Below, piece after piece: positions 32,496-41,438 of a stretch of DNA of 46,298 bases. This DNA comes from Aquisphaera insulae. Lineage in GTDB: Bacteria; Planctomycetota; Planctomycetia; Isosphaerales; Isosphaeraceae. A model generated the notes under the pieces. That model had not been told where the DNA came from. It worked only from the letters and a program-made list of their open reading frames with translations, and made no database searches. The position numbers were made by a program, and so were the translations under genes. Numbering within the stretch: the first letter of the stretch is position 1; every line of letters starts with the position of its first letter. Where the stretch lies: the NCBI RefSeq assembly GCF_011064615.1, contig NZ_JAALJH010000076.1, positions 1 to 46,298 on the forward strand. The letters are read 5' to 3'.

Positions 32496-34883
32496 ATGCC
32501 GCGAAAAGAGCCGGCTCCGAACGCCATTCGGATCGTGATCCTCGGATTCGCCCTCGCAAGCTCCGTGTCGTCGATCGTGCGCGGGGCGGGGCCGGGCTTT
32601 GCGCCGGAGGTCGATAGGGTCAGCCCCGGCGGCGTGCAGCGAGGGGTGGCCTCCGAGGTGGTGATCGCCGGCTCGAAGCTGGCGGGGCATCCGCGGCTGG
32701 TCGCCCCGTTCCCGTTCCGGTCGGAGGCCCTCGAGCCCTCGCGAAGCAACGCGAGTGCCTGGACCTTTCGGATCACCGTCGCGGCGGATGCGGCGATGGG
32801 GGCCTATCCCGTCCGGGTCCAGACCGACGAAGGCCTGTCCGGCCCGTTCCTCTTCGTGGTGGGCCAGCTCCCCCAGGTGATGGAGAAGGAAGACAACAGC
32901 GCATTCGAGGCCGCCCAGCCCCTGCCGGCGACGCCGGTGGTCGTGGAGGGCCAGGTGGCCGGGAACGACGTGGATTACTTCCGGTTCTCGGGGCGGAAGG
33001 GCCAGCTCATCGCGGTGGACGCCCGCTGCGCGCGGATCGGCTCGGGGATCGATCCCGTGATTCGCCTGACGACCGCGGCGGCGTCGCGGCGGTTCGTGGC
33101 CTCCGCGGACGACACGCCGGGGCTGCTCACGGACGCCCGCCTGATCGCGGAGCTCCCCGAGGACACCGACTACGTCGTCGAGCTCTCGGACACTCGTTAC
33201 CAGGGTGCGGGCCGCCCCGTCTATCGGCTCACGGTGGGGGAGGTCCCCATCGTCGAGGAGGTCTACCCGCTCGGCGGCCGTCGCGGCGAGACGATCGGGC
33301 TCGAGCTCCGCGGCGGGACTCTGCTTCCCACCGGCCGGCGGATCGCCGCGGTCGAGGTCGCCTCGATCGCCGGGACCCCCTGGTGCATCCCGCCGCTCGG
33401 GTGCGGTCCCATGCGTCCCGCCGCCGCGCTCCAGCCGGAGCCGTCCTATCCCCTGATCGCGAGCGAGCTTCCGGAACTCCGCGAGCCCCTCGACCCGGCC
33501 GCGCACCGGGTCCGCGCCGCGGCCCCCGTCGTCTTCAACGGCCGGATCGATCCGGCCGGCGACGAGGATCGATTCGGCCTGGCGGTCAGCCCCGGCCAGC
33601 AGCTCCGGATCGCCGTCGAGGCCTCGCAGATCGGCTCGGCGCTCGACGGCGTCCTGACGATCCTCAAGGCCCGGGACGCCTCGATCGCGACGAGCGACGA
33701 CACGACCGTGACGGTCGCCGGCCAGCCCGAGGGCAAGAACCAGTTCGCCCTGCCCGATCCGTCGCTCGACCTGACGGTCCCGGAGGGGACGTCGGAGATC
33801 GTCCTCTCGCTCCGCGACCTGAACAATCGCGGCGGCACGGGCTTCCCGTATCGGATCGTGGTCACGCCGATTTCCCCGACCTTCGAAATCCAGCCGACCG
33901 TCGATCAGATCAGCGTCCCCGCGGGAGGCACGGCCGCCGTGGAGGTGGCCATCGTCCGCAAGGGCTATGCGGGGCCGATCGGCCTCGACATCGCGGATCT
34001 CCCCGCCGGGTTGACGGTCCGCCCGGGCACCATCGCGGCGGGCCAGGATCGGGGGGCCTTCTCGATTTCCGCGGAATCGAAGCGGGAGATCGCCCCCGTG
34101 GTCCTCAGGCTGATCGGCCGTCGCCAGGGGCCAGACGGCCCCGTCGAGGTCCCGGCCGCGCGGCCGATCGTCTTCTCGCGGCTCGGCATCACGCCCACCT
34201 GCGCCACCGTCCAGCACGGCCTCCCCGCGGCCCCTGCCCTGCCCTCGCCGGTGACCTTCGACGCGCCCCTCGGCCCCATCGAGCTGCCGCAGGGCCAGAG
34301 CGCGTCGATCTCGATCCGGGCCGTCCGCGGCGCGGATGCGGCCGCCGCACTCTCGGTCGCGTCCCTCCCGCTGCCCGCGGGGGTGTCCATGGCCCCGGCG
34401 AGCCTGCCCGGGAAGGCCGATCAGGCCACGGTCACGCTGAGTGCAGGTATCGACGCGCCGATCGGCCCGTCCTCGATCGTCCTCGAGGCCAAGGGGACGT
34501 TCAAGCGCGGCGAACAGTCGATGGCCATCCCCGCGGTCACGCTGAACGTCGTCCGCCCGGCCGAGGTCTCGGTGCAGACCCCATCGGTCGAGATCAAGGC
34601 CGGCGGCGCGGCCGAGCTCCGCGGCAAGGTCCAACGCCGTGGCACGTTCCGCGAGCCCATCACCGTCACCCTGAGCGGCCTCCCCGCCGGGATCAAGGCG
34701 GAGCCGGCCGGGGCCGTCACGGTGGCGCCGGACGCCGAGGAGTTCCGGTTCCACCTGGCCGCGGGCCTGAATGCGGCCCCGGCTTCGGTCACGGCCCGGG
34801 TGACGCCGGCTTACCAGGTCAACAAGAAGGACTATCCCGCGCCATCCTCGCCCGTCGCGATCAAGGTCGCGGCGGGCCGTTGA
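32496..34883 (+). CDS. Exported multi-domain beta protein with PPC domains
   Basis: 795 residues with a signal peptide (about 10-32). Residues about 35-125 look like an Ig/IPT-like domain. Two pre-peptidase C-terminal (PPC)-like domains follow (about 130-255 and 340-470), marked by DVDYFRFSGRKGQ and DEDRFGLAVSPGQQ. The rest (about 475-795) is a series of Ig-like beta domains with repeated GLPAGIKAEPAG-like turns. It is probably an adhesive or scaffolding envelope protein. It lies 16 bp upstream of the PSCyt1-WD40 gene and surely shares its transcript. Such PPC proteins regularly accompany DUF1549/DUF1501/WD40 genes in planctomycetes. No protease domain is present. Confidence 0.85.
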   Translation: MPRKEPAPNAIRIVILGFALASSVSSIVRGAGPGFAPEVDRVSPGGVQRGVASEVVIAGSKLAGHPRLVAPFPFRSEALEPSRSNASAWTFRITVAADAAMGAYPVRVQTDEGLSGPFLFVVGQLPQVMEKEDNSAFEAAQPLPATPVVVEGQVAGNDVDYFRFSGRKGQLIAVDARCARIGSGIDPVIRLTTAAASRRFVASADDTPGLLTDARLIAELPEDTDYVVELSDTRYQGAGRPVYRLTVGEVPIVEEVYPLGGRRGETIGLELRGGTLLPTGRRIAAVEVASIAGTPWCIPPLGCGPMRPAAALQPEPSYPLIASELPELREPLDPAAHRVRAAAPVVFNGRIDPAGDEDRFGLAVSPGQQLRIAVEASQIGSALDGVLTILKARDASIATSDDTTVTVAGQPEGKNQFALPDPSLDLTVPEGTSEIVLSLRDLNNRGGTGFPYRIVVTPISPTFEIQPTVDQISVPAGGTAAVEVAIVRKGYAGPIGLDIADLPAGLTVRPGTIAAGQDRGAFSISAESKREIAPVVLRLIGRRQGPDGPVEVPAARPIVFSRLGITPTCATVQHGLPAAPALPSPVTFDAPLGPIELPQGQSASISIRAVRGADAAAALSVASLPLPAGVSMAPASLPGKADQATVTLSAGIDAPIGPSSIVLEAKGTFKRGEQSMAIPAVTLNVVRPAEVSVQTPSVEIKAGGAAELRGKVQRRGTFREPITVTLSGLPAGIKAEPAGAVTVAPDAEEFRFHLAAGLNAAPASVTARVTPAYQVNKKDYPAPSSPVAIKVAAGR

Positions 34884-34899
34884 GCATGAGGGCTTCCCC

Positions 34900-36318
34900 G
34901 TGGCCATCAGGACCGCGACCATCCACGCGACGCTACGACTCCTGCTTCTCCTGGGCGTGCCCGCCATCGCCCTCGCGGCCGATGCCGACGCCGACGACCC
35001 GCCTCGCCCGGATGCCGGCAAGCCCGTCAGCTTCCTCCGCGACGTGGCGCCGATCCTGGTCCGAGACTGCATCGCCTGCCATAACGCCAAGAAGGCCGAG
35101 GGCAAGTACGCGATGACCTCCTTCGCCCAGCTCGTGAAGGGGAGCACCTCCGGCGACGGGCCGACGATCGTCGCGGGCAAGCCGGACGACAGCAACTTCA
35201 TCGACGTCCTCCTGCCGGACGCGGACCCGCGGATGCCCTACAAGCTCGACCCGCTCCCCGAGAAGGACATCGACCTCCTGCGGCGTTGGATCGCCGAGGG
35301 GGCGAAGTATGACGGGTCGAGCCCGACCGAGGACTGGGCCTTCGTCCTCCACAAGACCCGAGCCGTCAAGGTCCCCGCGGCCTACCCCGTCGCCGTCCCG
35401 ATCACGGCGCTCGCCTTCAGCCCCGACGGAACGCGGATCGCCACGTCGGGCTACCACGAGATCAACATCTGGAAGACCGCGGACGGGACGCTGGACCGGC
35501 GGATCCCTGGGCTGCCGGAACGGACCCACGCGATCACCTTCAGCCCCGACGGCAAGTGGCTGGCCACGGCCGGGGGCGACCCCGGCCAGTACGGGGTCGC
35601 GAAGCTCTGGGCCGTGGAGGCCGGCGGCGGCCTGAAGGCGGTTCGCGACCTGTCGGAAGCGACCGACGTGGTCTTCGCGGCGGCCTTCTCTCCCGACGGC
35701 AAGACGCTGGCCACCGCGGGTGCCGACCGGATCGTCCGCGTGCACGAGGTCGACACCGGCAGGCTCGTGGTGCAGGCCGAGGACCACGCCGACTGGATCT
35801 TCGACGTCGCCTTCTCGCCCGACGGCAAGGCCCTGGCGACCGCCAGCCGCGACAAGACCGCCAAGGTCTTCGACATCGCCCGCAAGGAGTCGCTGGCCAC
35901 GTTCCCGGGCCACGGCCAGCCGGTCGACTCGGTCGCCTTCTCCCCCGACGGCAAGACGGTCGCCTCCGCGGGGGAGGACAACGAGATCCTGGTCTGGACG
36001 GTCGGCGAGGAGCCCAAGCAGGTCCGCAAGATCGGCGGCTTCGGCGGCGCCGTCTTCAAGGTCCGCCCCTCGCCCGACGGCAAGATCCTGGCCGCCTGCG
36101 CCGCGGATGGGACCGTGAGGACATTCAAGGCCGACGACGGCAAGCCCCTGCACACGCTCAAGGGACACACCGACTGGGTCTACGCGATCGCGTTTTCGCC
36201 CGACGGCAAGACCCTGGCCTCCGGGAGCTGGAACGGCGAGGTGCGCCTCTGGAACGTCGCCGACGGCAAGCCGGCGCGGACCATCCTCGCCGCCCCCGGC
36301 CTCCCCCGCGCCAAGTGA
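34900..36318 (+). CDS. PSCyt1 cytochrome fused to a seven-blade WD40 propeller
   Basis: 472 residues, GTG start at 34900 with ATGAGGG upstream. The signal peptide is about 1-26. The PSCyt1 domain (about 42-135) carries a heme-c site C57-C60-H61 (CIACHNAKKAEGKYAM) and ends RWIAEGAKY. Seven WD40 repeats follow, each with a SPDG turn, giving a full propeller (about 165-465). The domain order heme then propeller is typical for planctomycete envelope proteins, where a heme c is thought to be presented next to a protein-binding platform. It is co-transcribed with the PPC gene 16 bp upstream. The convergent DUF1501 gene ends 18 bp downstream. Confidence 0.92.
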   Translation: MAIRTATIHATLRLLLLLGVPAIALAADADADDPPRPDAGKPVSFLRDVAPILVRDCIACHNAKKAEGKYAMTSFAQLVKGSTSGDGPTIVAGKPDDSNFIDVLLPDADPRMPYKLDPLPEKDIDLLRRWIAEGAKYDGSSPTEDWAFVLHKTRAVKVPAAYPVAVPITALAFSPDGTRIATSGYHEINIWKTADGTLDRRIPGLPERTHAITFSPDGKWLATAGGDPGQYGVAKLWAVEAGGGLKAVRDLSEATDVVFAAAFSPDGKTLATAGADRIVRVHEVDTGRLVVQAEDHADWIFDVAFSPDGKALATASRDKTAKVFDIARKESLATFPGHGQPVDSVAFSPDGKTVASAGEDNEILVWTVGEEPKQVRKIGGFGGAVFKVRPSPDGKILAACAADGTVRTFKADDGKPLHTLKGHTDWVYAIAFSPDGKTLASGSWNGEVRLWNVADGKPARTILAAPGLPRAK

Positions 36319-36336
36319 ACACGCATTATTGAACGA

Positions 36337-37518
36337 TCACGCGAATAATTCTCGAATCGGCTCCGCGTCCCCGGCCGGGCGGTAGGGCCGTCCGGCGGGG
36401 TCCGTCAGGGCGGCGTCCCGGGCCAGGCCGAGGCCGTGGCCGATCGTCGCGAGCAGCTCCTGCGGGGCCACCGGCCGGTCCGCGGGCATCGAGGCGATCG
36501 CGTCGCTGGCGCCGACGACGGTGCCGCCGCGGATGCCGCCCCCGGCCGCCAGGGCGCTCCAGACGCCCGGCCAGTGGTCGCGGCCTCCCGCCCCGTTCAG
36601 CCGCGGCGTGCGGCCGAACTCGCCCGTGGCGACCACCATCGTCGTGTCGAGGAGACCCCGCGCCCCCAGGTCGTCGAGCAACGCCGAGAGGGCCCGATCG
36701 AGCGTCGGCAGCAGGTTCCCGGCGTAGTCGTCCAGCGTGCTGAAGGGGGCCGCGCCATGGCAGTCCCAGGTCGTCCGGTCGAAGACGGTGTCGAACATGT
36801 TCACCGTGACCAGGCGGGCCCCACGCTCCACCAGCCGGCGGGCCAGCAGGCAGTCCCGGCCGAAGGCGCTGCGGCCGTAGGCCTCGCGCAGCCGCGCGGG
36901 CTCGTCGGCCAGGTCGAACGCGCGCCGGGCCGGCGTCCCCGGCGAAGCGGCCGGCTCCTCGCCCAGCCACCCGCTCGCCTGCCCCCGAGAGATCCGCACG
37001 CCGGTATTCCCGATCGGAGACGGGACGATCATCGACGGCGGCAGCGGGCCGCGACCCCCGAGCAGGCGGGCCGCGACCGCGCCCACGTGGGGATTCTCGG
37101 AATCGCGCCTCACGCAAAGCCGGCCGGTCTGGAGGAGCTGAAGCCCCGTCTCGTGGATGGGAGCGGCGTCATGATGCATCGAACGAATCAGCGCCAGACG
37201 ATCCATCCGCGCGGCCAGTTTGGGCAGGAACTCGCTGATGCGGATGCCCGGGATCTTCGTGGGGATCGAGCCGAACGGCCCGCGGACCTCGGCCGGCGCG
37301 TCCGGCTTCGGGTCCCAGGTCTCGAGCTGGCTGGGCCCCCCGACCAGCAGGAGGAGGATCACCGACCGTGAATCCCCCCCGCCGCTCGAAGGCGTCCGTG
37401 CCGCCAGCTCCGGCAGCATCAGCCCCATCGAGCCCAGCCCGACCGTCCCCGCGCGGAGGACGTCGCGGCGGCTCATCCCGGAACTCGTCCTCGATGCCCC
37501 CCGGCCGATCGTGCTCAT
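36337..37518 (-). CDS. Second DUF1501 protein
   Basis: About 393 residues from the chosen start. The Tat-like motif SRRDVLRAG and hydrophobic GTVGLGSMGLMLPEL precede the DUF1501 core: VILLLLVGGPSQLETWDPKP, RLALIRSMHHDAAPIHETG, ARLVTVNMFDT, VVATGEFGRTPRLN and GGRDHWPGVWS. It ends with PIRELFA. It resembles the DUF1501 protein at 27338-28588 in layout but is clearly divergent, so the two are not a recent duplication. ATGs with first base at 37539, 37518 or 37476 are all possible; 37476 would begin directly at MSRRDVL. It faces the PSCyt1-WD40 gene tail to tail, instead of following a DUF1549 gene. Confidence 0.88.
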   Translation of the reverse strand: MSTIGRGASRTSSGMSRRDVLRAGTVGLGSMGLMLPELAARTPSSGGGDSRSVILLLLVGGPSQLETWDPKPDAPAEVRGPFGSIPTKIPGIRISEFLPKLAARMDRLALIRSMHHDAAPIHETGLQLLQTGRLCVRRDSENPHVGAVAARLLGGRGPLPPSMIVPSPIGNTGVRISRGQASGWLGEEPAASPGTPARRAFDLADEPARLREAYGRSAFGRDCLLARRLVERGARLVTVNMFDTVFDRTTWDCHGAAPFSTLDDYAGNLLPTLDRALSALLDDLGARGLLDTTMVVATGEFGRTPRLNGAGGRDHWPGVWSALAAGGGIRGGTVVGASDAIASMPADRPVAPQELLATIGHGLGLARDAALTDPAGRPYRPAGDAEPIRELFA

Positions 37519-37850
37519 GCTGCTGCGACCCTCGCTCATCACGCAGGAGATGCGAGCCGGCCCGCCGACCGGCACCCGCCGTTCAAGGTACAGGCTCCGG
37601 AGGCCCGGCGACAGGGGGCAGTCCGTCCCCGAAGCGTCGAGAGGCGGCCCAAAGACAATGCAAGCTACACAAGGCAGTCAGGCGAGGCAGCCTTTGCGGT
37701 CCAGGGCGACTTTACGCCCTGCATCGACGCTAGGCCCCGGCCCGAATGGCCCGGCCATGTCGGTTTCATTCGATCGCTCGGTCGGGTCGATAAGGACGCA
37801 GGGGGGGTCTTCGGCGGAGCCGGGGGCCGGGGTCCCGAGGAGGAAGGTCT
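37519..37850. other. Divergent intergenic region between DUF1501 and tolC-like
   Basis: 332 bp that must contain both promoters. A perfect 7-bp stem CAGGGCG/CGCCCTG (37701-37707/37714-37720) with the loop ACTTTA lies about 130 bp before the TolC-like start. GAGGAGGAAGG just before 37851 is a strong Shine-Dalgarno. No small gene is convincing. Confidence 0.45.
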
Positions 37851-39452
37851 GTGGGAAATCACTCGCGCGCGGCAATCTCCCTGGCGATCATCGCCCTCGG
37901 CGTGGTCGAGACTCCGGGCCTGGTCCTGGGACAGGCGCCGACCATCGAGTCGGCCCAGCTTTCGGACATGTCCCAGAAGCCGGGCGGGGCGCAGTCCCGG
38001 CTCGGTCCCGGGCCGGGGATGGGGGACATGATCCTGGGCACGCAGCCGGGGCGTGACGACCTCCTGCTGGGCAAGCCCGGGCCGGCGAGCCCGCGCGTCC
38101 CGACCTCGATCGCGACGCCCGGCCAGGGGGACCAAACCCCGAAGCCCCGCATCATCCCCGCCCCCGAGCCCCTGCCGGTGCCCCGGGCGTCCCTCTACGG
38201 CACGCTCGCCCTGCCGAAGGGCGAGGAATCCGACGGACCGCCCGACGGCCTGACGCTCGACCAGGCGATCGACCTGCTGATCCACAACAACTTCGACCTC
38301 CGGTCCAAGGCCATGGAAATCCCCCAGGCGCGGGCGGACGTATTGACCGCCAGCCTGCGGGCCAACCCCATCTTCTACGCGGATTCCCAGCTCATCCCCT
38401 ATGGCAACTTCTCCGAGCAGAGGCCGGGGGGCCCGACCCAGTACGACGTGAACGTTTCCCATCCGATCGATTACTCGCGGAAGCGACTGGCCCGGATCGA
38501 CTACGCCACGCGGGCCATGAAGGTGACCGAGGCGCAGTACCAGGACGCCGTCCGCCTGGAGATCTCCAACCTCCACGCGGCCTTCCTGGACGTCCTGGCC
38601 GCACGCCAGACCGTCCGCTACGCGAAGGCGAGCGTCGACGGCGTGAAGGTCCTCCTCGAGAAGACGCAGATCCTCTACGACCGGGATATCGCCTCGCGTG
38701 CCGACGTGAATGAGATCAAGAGCCAGCAGCACATCGCCGAGGTCGGGGTCCTGGACGCGGGGGAGAGCCTCCGGAGGGCCAATCGCGTCCTGGGGATGAT
38801 GCTGGGGATGGAGGCCGAGGCGGCCGAGGCGCTGGAGGTGCGGGGGAGCATCGAGGACCGCGGCCCCGCCCCGCCGCCGGTCGAGGAGCTGATGCGGGCG
38901 GCCGTGGATTGCCGGCCGGACATGGTCGCCTATCGGCTCGGGGTCCGGACGGCCGAGTCCGGCGTGCGGCTGGCGATGGCCAACCGCTACCAGGATGCGT
39001 ATGTCCTCTACCAGCCGTACACCTATCAGAACAACGCCCCGTTCGACCGCAAGAGCGCGACCTCGTGGACGCTGGGGATCACGGTCCCCTTGCCGATCTA
39101 CAATCGCAACCAGGGGAACATCGAGCGGGCCCGGCAGAACGTGACCCAGACCCGGATCGAGCTCGAGGGGATCACCCGTCGGGTGGCCGGGGAGGTGAGG
39201 CAGGCCGTGCGGGAGTATGAGGTGAGCGGGCGGATCGTCGAGCAGATCCGGACGCAGGTCCTGCCCGCGTCCCAGTCGTCGCTCGACGACCGGCTGCGGC
39301 TCTTCCAGGGGGGCGAGGCGAACGTCGTGTCGTTCCTCCAGGCCCAGAAGACCTACAACGACACCGTGAAGGCCTACCTGGACACCGTCGTCCGGCACCG
39401 CCGGAGCATGCTCAACCTGAACACGGCGGTCGGCCAGCGCATCCTCCCGTGA
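37851..39452 (+). CDS. TolC-family outer-membrane efflux protein
   Basis: 533 residues, GTG start with GAGGAGGAAGG 6-16 nt upstream. A signal peptide (about 1-28) precedes a Gly/Pro-rich stretch (about 30-125) that is longer than usual. Two outer-membrane efflux protein (OEP) domains follow (about 130-320 and 330-530), with the family's long helices: LTLDQAIDLLIHNNFDLRSK, LEISNLHAAFLDVLAARQTV and AGEVRQAVREYEVSGRIVEQ. The subtype looks like CzcC-type heavy-metal channels, but no adaptor or RND pump gene is adjacent, so the partner must be elsewhere. It is convergent with the ArsR gene, 111 bp away, and divergent from DUF1501. Confidence 0.9.
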   Translation: MGNHSRAAISLAIIALGVVETPGLVLGQAPTIESAQLSDMSQKPGGAQSRLGPGPGMGDMILGTQPGRDDLLLGKPGPASPRVPTSIATPGQGDQTPKPRIIPAPEPLPVPRASLYGTLALPKGEESDGPPDGLTLDQAIDLLIHNNFDLRSKAMEIPQARADVLTASLRANPIFYADSQLIPYGNFSEQRPGGPTQYDVNVSHPIDYSRKRLARIDYATRAMKVTEAQYQDAVRLEISNLHAAFLDVLAARQTVRYAKASVDGVKVLLEKTQILYDRDIASRADVNEIKSQQHIAEVGVLDAGESLRRANRVLGMMLGMEAEAAEALEVRGSIEDRGPAPPPVEELMRAAVDCRPDMVAYRLGVRTAESGVRLAMANRYQDAYVLYQPYTYQNNAPFDRKSATSWTLGITVPLPIYNRNQGNIERARQNVTQTRIELEGITRRVAGEVRQAVREYEVSGRIVEQIRTQVLPASQSSLDDRLRLFQGGEANVVSFLQAQKTYNDTVKAYLDTVVRHRRSMLNLNTAVGQRILP

Positions 39453-39501
39453 GGGGTGCGCCGGCCCGCGACCGATCGTGGGTGAAGCATCGACATGCGA
39501 G

Positions 39502-39539
39502 GACCTCTTCCCCCTTCGGGAATCGGCGGGGGTGAGGTC
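39502..39539. terminator. Hairpin between convergent tolC-like and arsR-like genes
   Basis: GACCTC (39502-39507) pairs with GAGGTC (39534-39539), and CCCCC (39510-39514) pairs with GGGGG (39528-39532), around a 13-nt loop and a small internal bulge. It lies in the 111 bp between two converging stops, so it could end both transcripts. No T-run follows on either strand, which weakens a simple intrinsic terminator. Confidence 0.45.
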
Positions 39540-39563
39540 GGAGGTCGTGCGAGCGGGCCGCGC

Positions 39564-39920
39564 TCAGCCGATCAGGTTCTTGACGACCCGGGCGAGGTCG
39601 GAGCCGGTCTCGGTCAGGCTGTAGAAGTTGTTCTTGCCCTGGCGGCGAGGGGCGATGATATTGCCGTGGCGGAGCAGCGCCAGGTGATGGCTGACGGCGG
39701 GCTGGCTCTGGCTCAACTGCTCGCAGAGGGCGCCCACGTGCCTCTCCCCCTCGGAGAGGATCAGGATGACCTGGAGCCGGGTGGGGTCGCTGACGTGCTT
39801 GAGCAGGATGGAGGCCCGCTTGGCCTGCTGGAAGCGCAGGTCGGCCGCCTTGGCGCCGCGGGCCTTGGGGGCGGGGGTGCGAGTCGCGACGGCCGCTCGG
39901 GTGCTCGTCTTCACTGCCAT
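39564..39920 (-). CDS. ArsR/SmtB-family HTH regulator
   Basis: 118 residues. The N-terminal 25 are Ala/Lys/Arg-rich, and the winged helix (about 30-115) has ILLKHVSDPTRLQVILILSEG, the recognition helix SQSQPAVSHHLALLRHGNII and the wing RRQGKNNFYSLTE. The family represses in the metal-free form and lets go on metal binding, but the alpha-3 ELCVCDL-type metal cysteines are reduced to a single C (ALCEQL). The signal could therefore be something other than As/Cd/Zn. A good Shine-Dalgarno (AAGGAG) lies 9-14 nt upstream. It probably controls its own promoter in 39921-40386 and possibly neighbours. Confidence 0.9.
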   Translation of the reverse strand: MAVKTSTRAAVATRTPAPKARGAKAADLRFQQAKRASILLKHVSDPTRLQVILILSEGERHVGALCEQLSQSQPAVSHHLALLRHGNIIAPRRQGKNNFYSLTETGSDLARVVKNLIG

Positions 39921-40386
39921 GGACGGTGCTCCTTACTCTTAAAATGTGCTTCTTCCCTCAACCATGGGGCGAGGCCGACGCCTCGGCGGCCTCCCGCTCA
40001 CCGCATCACCGCCCGCGGAGCCGGCCCGTCACGCGCCCCGCCCGACCCTCGCGCCCGTGTCGACTCCGCCGCGCCTCCCCGGCGGACCCCCGGACGAACA
40101 TCCATCCAACTAAACAACCCGGCGCGGTCGAGCGTGAACAACCGTGATCCAACAACGAGGCGCTCACGAGATTGCGCGAACGTATCTCAACGTGGGTGGT
40201 TGTGGACATCTTATAACGACTCTAACGAATGTCAACCACAATCTGCAATCTTTGAAATCTTGGATTCGTGAATTTGTTGCCGCGTGCCGGGGGGCGGGCG
40301 GGCGGCGCCCCCAGGACGTCATTCAAGTCGATATCTCTCAAGGACTTGGACGAAATAGCCCGGACACGGATCGGTCGCCGGCCGGG
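39921..40386. other. Intergenic region with AT-rich island upstream of arsR
   Basis: 466 bp between the arsR start and the stop of the SCO gene, both minus strand. About 40130-40280 is far more AT-rich than anything else here. It contains an interrupted inverted repeat: GTGGTTG-TGG-ACAT (40196-40209) against ATGTCAACCAC (40229-40239), where the left arm has 3 extra bases. ATCTGCAATCTTTGAAATCT repeats a short AATCTT motif just beyond. No protein is convincing. It could hold regulator binding sites, a promoter or a small RNA. Confidence 0.45.
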
Positions 40387-41346
40387 TCACCGGGCGGCCG
40401 TCGGGAGGGCGGACTGGACCGTCTTCAGGAGGTCGGCAGATGACCACTTGTTACTCTGGGTGCCGACTTCCAGGCGGGCCAGCCGGCCGGCCGGGTCGAC
40501 GACGGCCGTGCAAAGATTGTGAATGATTTCATTCTTCCCCGGGCCGTAGATCAGCCCGAGTGCGCCGGCGACCTTCGCGAGCTCCTCGTGCGGGGCCGTC
40601 GCGAACGACCAGAGGGGCGGGGACGCGCCGCGAGCCCGGGCGTGCCGGGACAGGACGTCCGGCGTGTCGTGCTCCGGGTCGAACGAGACCGACAGGAGTC
40701 GGACCGCCTCGGCCCGCCGGGGGGACGCGGAGACCGCGGCGGCCAGGTCCGCGAACTTGCGGTCCATGTAGGGGCAGAAGTCCGGCAGCGGGCAACGCGT
40801 ATAGATGAAGGTCAGGACCACGACCTTCCCGCGCAAGTCGGAGAGGCGGAACACCTTGCCGTCCTGGCCGGTCATCGCGAAGTCGGGGACCGGGTCGCCG
40901 GGCTCGAGCCGCCTGGGGGCGGGCCGCAACGCCGGCGTCCCGTTGGAGAGGTCCAGCACCATCGCCGCCGCGGGCGCGGGCCTCGTCACCTCGAGGTCCC
41001 GGAGTCGATAGTCCTTGATCTCCCCCCCCTCGCGCACGACCTCCAGCTTCCCCTCCACCTCGTCCCCCTCGCGGATGTCGTCGAGCGTGCCGGGATCGAC
41101 GCGGAACGGCATGGACATGGCCGGCATCAGGCCGGAGATCGCCTCGTGGCGGATCGTCACCTCGCCGGCCCCCGGGTCGACCGCCTTGACCCGGCCCACC
41201 AGCTTGTAGGCGGCGACCGGCTCGGCCACCGCCGGAGGGGCCTTCTCCGCGCCGGGGGGGGCCGCCTCCCGGCTCCCGCAGCCGGCCGCCAGCAGGATCA
41301 TCGGCGCCGCGATCAGGGCCAGCGCCAGGTTCTCTTTTCCGAGCAT
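40387..41346 (-). CDS. CusF-SCO1 fusion lipoprotein
   Basis: 319 residues. The lipobox LAAGC puts the lipidated cysteine at C23. A CusF/copper-binding beta-barrel (about 46-118) has the H67, M74, M77, M79 set in HEAISGLMPAMSMPF. A SCO1/SenC thioredoxin-fold domain (about 147-315) follows, with C185 and C191 in CPLPDFC and a conserved H276 (IIHNLC). SCO proteins deliver copper to cytochrome oxidase CuA or reduce thiols; CusF carries Cu(I). The CPLPDFC spacing (C-x5-C) differs from the classical C-x3-C but occurs in a known bacterial subgroup. It starts at the ATG with first base 41346; a very long overlapping frame to 44319 is an artefact. It is 466 bp upstream of arsR and 92 bp downstream of the creatininase-like gene start. 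Confidence 0.9.
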   Translation of the reverse strand: MLGKENLALALIAAPMILLAAGCGSREAAPPGAEKAPPAVAEPVAAYKLVGRVKAVDPGAGEVTIRHEAISGLMPAMSMPFRVDPGTLDDIREGDEVEGKLEVVREGGEIKDYRLRDLEVTRPAPAAAMVLDLSNGTPALRPAPRRLEPGDPVPDFAMTGQDGKVFRLSDLRGKVVVLTFIYTRCPLPDFCPYMDRKFADLAAAVSASPRRAEAVRLLSVSFDPEHDTPDVLSRHARARGASPPLWSFATAPHEELAKVAGALGLIYGPGKNEIIHNLCTAVVDPAGRLARLEVGTQSNKWSSADLLKTVQSALPTAAR

Positions 41347-41438
41347 TTGTGCGGATTCCGGGGTGGAGAGCGGCCCGGCTCGGAGGGCAGCGGCCTCCCC
41401 CGCCCGCCCGGCCGCGGCCTTGCGAGGCGGGCGCCATG

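Noticed and set aside
32424..35201. 925-residue open frame antisense to the PPC-domain protein
   Set aside because: Low-complexity Arg/Gly/Asp translation covering two well-supported plus-strand genes; typical of very GC-rich DNA.
36325..36349. ATTATT/AATAAT stem between the WD40 and DUF1501 genes as a terminator
   Set aside because: It is a weak A/T stem that includes DUF1501 coding sequence; too poor to call.
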